A DNA stretch of 64,000 nucleotides, taken from Tetrapyrgos nigripes. Lineage: Eukaryota; Basidiomycota; Agaricomycetes; Agaricales; Campanellaceae. Positions 57,346 to 64,000 of the stretch are shown one piece after another. Both the position numbers and the translations under genes were made by a program. Location of the stretch: contig JAACJM010000039.1 in NCBI GenBank assembly GCA_013368315.1, positions 62,001-126,000 of the forward strand, written 5' to 3'. Each line of letters starts with the position of its first letter. Positions within the stretch are counted from its first letter, which is position 1. The notes under the pieces are model-generated. The model saw only the letters and a program-made list of their open reading frames with translations. It was not told the origin of the DNA and made no database searches.

Positions 57346-59078
57346 CGGGCGAAGAAGATGGCACGATCAGAATGGTGAATGCATACCTGAAGGCTCGTCT
57401 CTTGGCGATCAAAGACTCTACCTTACTGGGGATATTGGCTTTTGGACATCGGAGGGTCTTGTTCAGTTTGTTGGGCGTAAAGGCACGCAGTTGAAAGTAC
57501 GTGGACAGCGGCTTGAGGCTGGTGAAGTCGAAGCTGTCATCATGCATCATTCTGCTGTCAAATCTGCAGCAGCCATCCTGGTGCCAGCTCAGGCTGGTGA
57601 TGAGTTGATTGCGTATATCTAGCTTGGTGCACACGAAGAAGTGAAGGAGAAAGGTGCTCTGTCATTATGGGAGAACCACTATAACAGAGAGGACACCTAT
57701 GGAGAACTTGACGACGATGCTGTGGGTCATGACTTTGCAAGATGGATCAGCATGTACACCGGGGGACCAATCTCAGTTGTAGAGATGTAAGAGTGGCTAG
57801 AGGACACCATTGCTCAGATTGCACCTAGGCCAACAGATCGGGTGCTAGAGCTGGGAGTAGGAACAGGGAAGATTGCATGGAATATCCTAGACTGGGTCTC
57901 TTTCTTCATCGGCACTGACTTATCGTCACTGGGAGTTGACTTCATGAATGCTCAAGTTACTCGCAGAGGCGTCTCTCAGCGTCTGTCTGTGTTCCAAGCA
58001 GCTGCTCACGAGTTCAATCAGGTTTCGAAAGGCGACACCTTCACTCTGGTCATCATCAATTCCGTTGCCCAGTACTTCCCCAGTGCCGACTACTTTTATC
58101 AGGTCATCGCCAAAATACTATCTGTCATGCCCCAAGGACGTATATTCATTGGTGACGCACGTAGTTACGCACTCATACCCTACCACGATTTGGAGTGTGC
58201 ACTGGCTGTTCTCGATGATGATTCTTGCATCCAAGAGATTCGTGATACCATTCAGCGCTACGCAGATGTCCACACCGAGTTTCTTCATAGCCCTGCCTTC
58301 TTCCATGATCTTCGTGTTCGTTTCCCAGAAATCATCCACGTCGAAATCAAACCGAAATTTATGCATCACCGAAACGAACTCAGTCGCTATCGTTATAGTG
58401 TTACACTCCACGTTGTTTTCCCTGCTGTACTTGTAACGCCAAATGACTAGGTTGATTGTGTCATGATGGGGTCCGTCGCAACCGAGTTAAGAGCTAGGTT
58501 CAGGAACCACAACAATGCTGCTTTTGGCGCTATCAATATCCCTGTTTCTGATGTCCAAGAGGTTCAGAAAGCTCTTGAACTTGTCAAAGCATCCAACGCT
58601 CCGACATCTGTCCAGATTCTTTGTCAGAAGTTGACAGACGCTCTAGCTACTGCTGAAGTTACACCTGGATTTGTGATGCAGATGGCCCAGGAGGAAGGAT
58701 GGAATGCTATTTTGGACTTCTCCTCACAACAACCTATACCTTCTCTCCGTGCCATTTTCACTCGGATCACGGATGTTCCAGTAAACGAACTCGTCTTGAA
58801 CTCGTCGGCAATTTCCCTCCATTGAACTCATCGGAGTCAGTGCCATCCCATAACATGCTCGCTGTCAGAGATGCAGAGTTAGTGGCCGGAATCTTAAGCT
58901 CCGTTGAGAAGCAGCTGCAGGATACTCTGCACGCATATATGATTCCCAGTCAGACCATCAAACTTGACAAAATGCCATTGAACAGTAGTGGAAAGTTGGA
59001 TAGGAAGACACTGGCATCAAAGGAATACTTTGAGAAGCATGGAACGAGCTCGTCGTTACCTCGCGTCACAGGCGACTT
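57346..59078 (+). pseudogene. NRPS A2 C-terminal part with embedded methyltransferase
   Basis: 57390-57622 encodes adenylation motifs A7 ([10 protein letters not shown]) and A8 ([20 protein letters not shown]). A TAG at 57620 follows AYI. Next comes the methyltransferase with motif I VLELGVGTGKI (57844-57876), DTFTLVIINSVAQYF and GRIFIGDARSY, the layout of N-methyltransferase domains inserted between A8 and A10 in NRPSs. A TAA (57788) and a TAG (58448) interrupt it. A10 appears at about 58975-59005 (MPLNSSGKLDRKTL) after a frameshift near 58830. Motifs A1-A6 of this domain are absent, so it could not adenylate. Confidence 0.85.
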
Positions 59079-59309
59079 GTGAGTTCTCACACACAAAACA
59101 CTATTCACCCACCAATAGTCACGGCACGTGATCTCTTCCCACGCGTCCAAAATCGCGCCTAGTCCCTCCATCTATCTGCGTCACCCATTCCTCCACGAAG
59201 GGCTACCACTAACGCGAGCGCCGTTCAGTATGAGTAGAAAACATGTATTTAAGTAAGTTAGCAAATAAAAATAAAATTCTATCAAATTTTGCGTGAGATA
59301 CATTACTAC

Positions 59310-62300
59310 TAACACTGGGTGCAAATACTTGTAAATCCTCTGCTTTACTGAGGTTTTACAAGTGTATTACACCAAGCCAATCAATATGTAAGACTCCTTG
59401 TCATACATTAGTATTACAAGAGACAGAAAAAATTAGAACAACCTTGTATGACCATTGTAAGTCACAAAGAAATACCATGGACTTTCAGTGTGACTTGGTG
59501 TCACTCTATACCCTTGGTGGATATACTGTGGAATTACACAGGAATTTCAGAGTGACTTTTTGTCACAATATGTCATGTAGTAAGACACATAGGAAATACT
59601 GGAGTATTTCAGTGTGACAGATAATCACAGTATGACAAACAGTAAGGCAAGAGAGATTTACAAAGGACTTACAAGGAAGCAAAATCTGCAGGAAATTTAC
59701 AAAGTGACAATCAAGTCACAGTAATACACTTGTAAGACTAGCTGTATTATGAAGGAATTACAAGAAACATTTGCTACAAACACTGGTAAATCCTCAGCCT
59801 TACTGGAGTATTACAAGAGTATTATGGGGAACCAATCAATATGTAAGTTGGCTTGACTTACAAGTGTATTACAAAATAGACAAAAAATGAGGACTATTCT
59901 GAAAGACCATTGTAAGCTGCAAGGACATACCATGGACTTTCAGTGTGAGGCTTTGTCACAGTATAGCATTGAAGAGCATACAGTGGAATTACAAGGTGAC
60001 TTTTTTTGTCACAGTATGTCTTCTTGTAAAACAGAACTGAAATACCAGGGTATTTCAGTGTGAGATAATGTCACAGTAAGACAATTTGTAAACCAAGTGA
60101 AATTTACAGAGGACTTACCAGAAGGTAGAACTTGAAAGTCTTGGGTAAACTGCTCATATTTACACTGAATTTACGGAGAGACATCTGTGTCACAGTAATA
60201 CCCTAGAAAGACTTGTGATTTTACAAGGGAATTACAAGATGCAGGTTTTAAAAGTCTATCTCGTAAGTCTCTGGAAAAAACCTGCATGCTAAATGGAGAA
60301 TATACAGTGTGACAGACTGGTCACAGTAAGACACTTGTAAGTCACAAGACATTACAATGACTTTACTGAAAAGTGACTATTTTGTAAGTCATCATGTATA
60401 TCCAATGGACTTACAAGAGACTTGTTGGATGGATTTGCAGTGCATGTCAATTAAGTAATACAGAAGGGCTTACTGAAAATTTACAGGATGTAATACAATG
60501 AATTCATTCAACCAGGCTAATTAAATTTTACTAAATATAAATAGACAGCTCAGGCTGGACAGGAAAAGGGCAGACTACTGTGTCTGCCTTGTCATCTTCG
60601 TCTGCTCAGTCTGTTACATCTACCCCATCTGCCCCATCTGCCTTGTCTGCTTTGTCTGCCCTGTCTGCCTTGTCTCTGCTCTGTCTGCCTTGTCTGCCTT
60701 GTCTGCCTTGTCTGCCCTGTCTGCTGCCTCGTCTGCCTCGTCTGCCCTGTCTGCCTCGTCTGCCCCGTCTGCCTTGTCTGCTCCGTCTGCCTCGTCTGCC
60801 CCGTCTGCCTTGTCTGCCTTGTCTGGGCAGATGAGGCAGCAGACAGGGCAGACGAGGCAGACGAGGCAGCAGACAGGGCAGACGAGGCAGACGAGGCAGA
60901 CGAGGCAGCAGACAGGGCAGACGAGGCAGCAGACAGGGCAGACGGGGCAGACGAGGCAGACAGAGCAGACAAGGCAGACAAGGCAGACAGAGCAGACGAG
61001 GCAGACGGAGCAGACGAGGCAGACGGAGCAGACGAGGCAGACGGAGCAGACGAGGCAGACGAGGCAGACGGAGCAGACGAGGCAGACGAGGCAGACGGAG
61101 CAGACGAGGCAGACGAGGCAGACGGAGCAGACGAGGCAGACGAGGCAGACGGAGCAGACGAGGCAGACGAGGCAGACGGAGCAGACGAGGCAGACGAGGC
61201 AGACGGAGCAGACGAGGCAGACGAGGCAGACGGAGCAGACGAGGCAGACGAGGCAGACGGAGCAGACGAGGCAGACGAGGCAGACGGAGCAGACGAGGCA
61301 GACGAGGCAGACGGAGCAGACGGGGCAGACGGGGCAGACGAGGCAGACGGGGCAGACGGGGCAGACGAGGCAGACGGGGCAGACGGGGCAGACGAGGCAG
61401 ACGGGGCAGACGAGGCAGACGGGGCAGACAGGGCAGACAGGGCAGACGAGGCAGACGGCGCAGACGACGCAGACGACGCAGACGACGCAGACGACGCAGA
61501 CGACGCAGACGACGCAGACGACGCAGACGACGCAGACGACGCAGACGACGCAGACGACGCAGACGACGCAGACGACGCAGACGACGCAGACGACGCAGAC
61601 GACGCAGACGACGCAGACGACGCAGACGACGCAGACGACGCAGACGACGCAGACGACGCAGACGACGCAGACGACGCAGACGACGCAGACGACGCAGACG
61701 ACGCAGACGACGCAGACGACGCAGACGACGCAGACGACGCAGACGACGCAGACGACGCAGACGACGCAGACGACGCAGACGACGCAGACGACGCAGACGA
61801 CGCAGACGACGCAGACGACGCAGACGACGCAGACGACGCAGACGACGCAGACGACGCAGACGACGCAGACGACGCAGACGACGCAGACGAAGCAGACGAA
61901 GCAGACGACGCAGACAAGGCAGAGGATTTACCAGTGTTTGTAGCAAATGTTTCTTGTAATTCCTTCATAATACAGCTAGTCTTACAAGTGTATTACTGTG
62001 ACTTGATTGTCACTTTGTAAATTTCCTGCAGATTTTGCTTCCTTGTAAGTCCTTTGTAAATCTCTCTTGCCTTACTGTTTGTCATACTGTGATTATCTGT
62101 CACACTGAAATACTCCAGTATTTCCTATGTGTCTTACTACATGACATATTGTGACAAAAAGTCACTCTGAAATTCCTGTGTAATTCCACAGTATATCCAC
62201 CAAGGGTATAGAGTGATACCAAGTCACACTGAAAGTCCATGGTATTTCTTTGTGACTTACAATGGTCATACAAGGTTGTTCTAATTTTTTCTGTCTCTTG

Positions 62301-62407
62301 TAATACTAATGTATGACAAGGAGTCTTACATATTGATTGGCTTGGTGTAATACACTTGTAAAACCTCAGTAAAGCAGAGGATTTACAAGTGTTTGCACCC
62401 AGTGTAA
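59310..62407. mobile_element. Nested CACTA-like element with about 490-bp inverted ends and TAA target duplication
   Basis: Element 59313-62404 begins CACTGGGTGCAAA and ends with the reverse complement; TAA flanks both sides (59310-59312 and 62405-62407). The arms 59313-59800 and 61917-62404 are near-perfect inverted copies (a handful of mismatches seen). CACTG ends, a 3-bp target and dense subterminal repeats (TTACAAGTGTATTAC, GTGTGAC...GTCACAGTA) fit the CACTA/CMC superfamily. 59775-60530 contains further diverged tandem copies of the same repeat units. The centre is the minisatellite at 60577-61916. No transposase is present. Confidence 0.78.
60577..61916. repeat. Self-complementary 9-bp-periodic minisatellite (CAGACG family)
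   Basis: Three blocks. 60577-60826 is built of GTCTGCCTT/GTCTGCCTC units. At about 60827 the orientation flips (TTGTCTGGGCAGATG) and 60830-61450 is built of GCAGACGAG, GCAGACGGA and GCAGACGGG units, the complement of the first block, with a regular 27-bp higher-order unit (two GAG units, one GGA unit) over about 61030-61320. 61450-61890 is about 48 nearly perfect copies of GCAGACGAC. The period is a multiple of three, so frames of over 400 codons stay open on both strands; these are not genes. Confidence 0.95.
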
Positions 62408-62801
62408 GTACATATCATTGTACCTGATATCCCATGGTGTTTTTCTCGCGGCGTCTGGCTACTTTGCTGGAGGGGCTTGCCCATGTAGTTGGCCGCACTC
62501 CACGGGAGTCCTCGAAGCTGGCAATATCCGTCACAAAAGGAACATGCGAAGAAAGTTCATGTATCTCACACAAAAATTGAAAGACACCCTAGTTTTTTTG
62601 GCTAACATACTTAAATACATGTTTTCTACTCATACTGAACGGCGCTCGCGTTAGTGGTAGCCCGTCGTGGAGGAATGGGTGACGCCGGCAGGTAGACGGA
62701 GGGACTTGGTGCGATTTTGACGTGCGGGAAGAGGTCACGTGCCGGGACTATTGGTGGGTGAATAGCGTTTTGTTTCTCACACTTTTCTATTTCTCGTCTA
62801 G

Positions 62802-63789
62802 GACTCATCTCGATGATCTGTGCACAGAACGGATACTGAGCGACATGTACTTGCTATATTCGCCCGAGCTCTCAATCGTCAAGCAGATACCATCGATGTA
62901 CAAGAGTCTTTTCAACCTTGGAGGTCATTCATTAATTGCTACCCTCATCGTCGCTGCCCTTCGTCGCGAACTCAAGACCAGTTTGTCTGTTGCTAACTTC
63001 AAACATCCCACCGTCAAAGACACTGCTGCTTTCATCGATACCGAAGAAGGACGTCCCAGCGAGGGTTTCATGTCTCTAGCTGAAACAGTCGGTGCCAGTG
63101 CAACTATCACCATCCGTAATGAGCTTAGTGGTTCAGCGGTCTTCCTGTTCCCAGAAGCAACCGGCTTCGCCTCTGTGTATTCTTCTGCATTTGATCACAT
63201 TCCACGGAAGACTGCAGCATTTGGAGACCAGAATTGGGGTCAGACCGACACCACCGAGTCCATCACTTCCATCGTAACTTCTCTCATTCCAGCCATACGC
63301 GCAGTTCAACCCAAAGGTCCCTATTTCCTATCGGGATGGAGTTTCGGTGGCTATTTGGCTCTTGAAGCTGCTCTGCAGCTTGAAGCAGCCGGGGAGTCGG
63401 CTGGCATCGTGATCATGTTTGATTCTAGCGTCTATGACCGCGAGATTGGTAAAGAGCGTTGGTATTCAGAGCTTGATCCTCTTCTCGCAATTGTAGAGGA
63501 TAAAGCACGCTGGTTGACGCAATTTATGAAATGCAATCGGATGATTAACGAATACAAATTACGACCTGGATGCTTTGAAGGGCGAGCGGTGCTAGTAAGG
63601 GCTGAGAGGGGTAGAGATCCTGGGGAGGAACATCCTCCTCCAGTTGAAGCTTATAACGGTTGGCGCAAGATTCTTCCGCAAATAGAGGTCATAGGCATAG
63701 ACTCGACGCACAGGGCGATGTTTGATCAAGCTAATGGACCAGAGATGGGGAAAATTATTGCTGGACTGCTTAACGAAGTTGATGTGTAG
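62802..63789 (+). pseudogene. NRPS terminal exon: carrier T2 and thioesterase (open frame)
   Basis: After the intron acceptor the frame is open to TAG at 63787. T2 has FNLGGHSLIAT (phosphopantetheine serine near 62928). The thioesterase, an alpha/beta-hydrolase that releases the product, has the nucleophile elbow GWSFGG (about 63336-63353), the aspartate region IVIMFDSSVYD and the histidine in DSTHRAMF (about 63702). This last exon carries none of the stops seen upstream, which may mean weaker decay, recent loss or simply fewer CGA codons. It could only be expressed from a promoter inside the wreck. Confidence 0.85.
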
Positions 63790-63911
63790 TCGGTTGTTTT
63801 TATGTTCAAACTAGTTGGCATGTAAGAAAGAAACAAATCCAATAAAATATACAAGGCTCCAGTCAAAAACAACTTCAACATACGTCCAATCACTAACACT
63901 CTTGGTCCCCT
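63790..63911. other. Short intergenic spacer between convergent genes
   Basis: 122 bp between the NRPS stop and the stop of the minus-strand gene. AATAAA-like sequence at 63841 on the plus strand could serve the NRPS transcript. Confidence 0.5.
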
Positions 63912-64000
63912 TTACTTGAACCCTCCCCAGATATCCCCAAATGCATCATCCTTCTTCTGCGCTGCCGGGGAAGTTGTACCCGCACCAGAAGACGCAAACG
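63912..64000 (-). CDS. 3' end of a gene of unknown identity (continues beyond the window)
   Basis: Read on the minus strand, the last 28 codons end in KKDDAFGDIWGGFK followed by TAA (63912-63914). A small acidic-aromatic tail (DDAFGDIWGGFK) after an Ala/Ser/Thr-rich linker is typical of real C-termini in fungal trafficking or kinase-like (SCY1-type) proteins, but 28 residues are too few to name the family. Confidence 0.5.
   Translation of the reverse strand, partial: FASSGAGTTSPAAQKKDDAFGDIWGGFK

Larger units (their letters stand above)
59084..62782. mobile_element. Mutator-like non-autonomous element with 9-bp target duplication, interrupted by a nested element
   Basis: The outer element spans 59093-62773 and is flanked by TTCTCACAC on both sides (59084-59092 and 62774-62782). 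Its arms are inverted repeats of about 200 bp: 59093-59300 starts ACAAAACACTATTCACCCAC and the far end read inward starts ACAAAACGCTATTCACCCAC; similarity continues through GCGAGCGCCGTTCAGTATGA to GTGAGATACAT. A 9-bp duplication and long inverted ends are typical of Mutator-like elements. Without the nested element it would be about 586 bp and noncoding. Confidence 0.85.
59079..62801 (+). other. 3723-bp NRPS intron swollen by nested transposons
   Basis: Donor GTGAGT after GGCGACTT (59079) and acceptor CGTCTAG (62795-62801) join PRVTGDL to THLDDLCTE in the frame of the carrier domain. Nearly all of it is the nested element 59093-62773; without that element and one target copy the intron would be about 33 bp, which suggests that part of the original intron was also lost. 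Confidence 0.75.
54280..63789 (+). pseudogene. Decayed two-module nonribosomal peptide synthetase (A-T-C-A-MT-T-TE)
   Basis: Remnant of a multidomain enzyme that activates amino acids, tethers them on phosphopantetheine carriers and condenses them. Domains in order: adenylation A1 (54280-56110), carrier T1 (about 56215-56420), condensation C (about 56490-57345), C-terminal part of A2 with an embedded SAM-dependent methyltransferase (57346-59078), a 3723-bp intron, carrier T2 (about 62870-63050) and thioesterase TE (about 63130-63789). The 5' end is missing. Lesions include a hAT insertion, TAG 54493, frameshifts near 55945, 56045, 56597 and 58830, TGA 56640, a deletion of most of A2, TAG 57620, TAA 57788 and TAG 58448. 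Only the last exon is fully open. The product cannot be predicted; an N-methylated dipeptide-type product would fit the architecture. Confidence 0.88.

Noticed and set aside
59313..60540. CRISPR-like or satellite array because of repeated TTACAAG and GTCACAGTA words
   Set aside because: The words are irregularly spaced subterminal repeats of a transposon, with no fixed repeat-spacer structure.
60592..61968. Open frames of 417-458 codons on both strands (Ser/Ala, Leu/Arg and Thr/Gln repeats)
   Set aside because: They exist only because the 9-bp repeat period is a multiple of three and contains no stop codon in several frames; no unique coding sequence or splice support.

Overview
The window looks like a repeat-rich, gene-poor stretch of a filamentous fungal genome, most likely an agaricomycete basidiomycete. 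The genes have many short spliceosomal introns of about 45-70 nt, the gene families (tandem type-B carboxylesterases, TAP-like peptidase, QDR-like MFS, NRPS) and the repeats (chromodomain Ty3/Gypsy elements, tyrosine-recombinase and Helitron-like remnants, hAT-type MITEs) are those of mushroom-forming fungi, and there are no operons or bacterial signals. The species cannot be named from sequence alone.

Layout. 1-3235: 3' part of a carboxylesterase gene and its 3' flank, a near-identical copy of 34161-39235. 3236-8460: repeats, with a Helitron-like coding remnant, two short hAT-type elements, local tandem duplications and a fold-back element. 8461-16481: a chromovirus-type Ty3/Gypsy element (Gypsy-1, 516-bp LTRs, 4-bp target duplication). 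16482-19954: unresolved sequence with an 18-bp minisatellite. 19955-26987: a second chromodomain Ty3/Gypsy element (Gypsy-2, 221-bp LTRs, 5-bp target duplication). 28318-29875: a broken tyrosine-recombinase gene. 30604-32495: the C-terminal half of retromer subunit VPS35, with its 5' half missing. 33392-41769: two tandem carboxylesterase genes separated by the duplicated flank, which carries a 1.76-kb TIR element. 42609-44882: TAP-like serine peptidase. 45035-47781: leukotriene-A4-hydrolase-type M1 aminopeptidase. 48032-51880: two tandem, independently damaged MFS transporter copies on the minus strand. 52247-53792: a non-autonomous hAT element. About 54280-63789: a decayed two-module NRPS (A-T-C-A-MT-T-TE) with a hAT element in an adenylation exon, an internal deletion, several stops and frameshifts, and a 3.7-kb intron holding one transposon nested inside another. 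63912-64000: the 3' end of another gene on the minus strand.

How it fits together. Genes that look functional are the two complete carboxylesterases and the M1 aminopeptidase; the TAP-like peptidase has one apparent frameshift. The rest is a record of mobile-element activity: duplication followed by insertion (the two esterase flanks act as empty and filled sites for each other), and coding decay in which most premature stops are TGA where CGA is expected, as CpG-to-TpG mutation would produce. No clearly new enzymatic system was found. The most unusual objects are the nested Mutator-like/CACTA-like structure with a self-complementary 1.3-kb minisatellite inside an NRPS intron, and the 1.76-kb TIR element with a 6-bp target duplication confirmed by an empty paralogous site.
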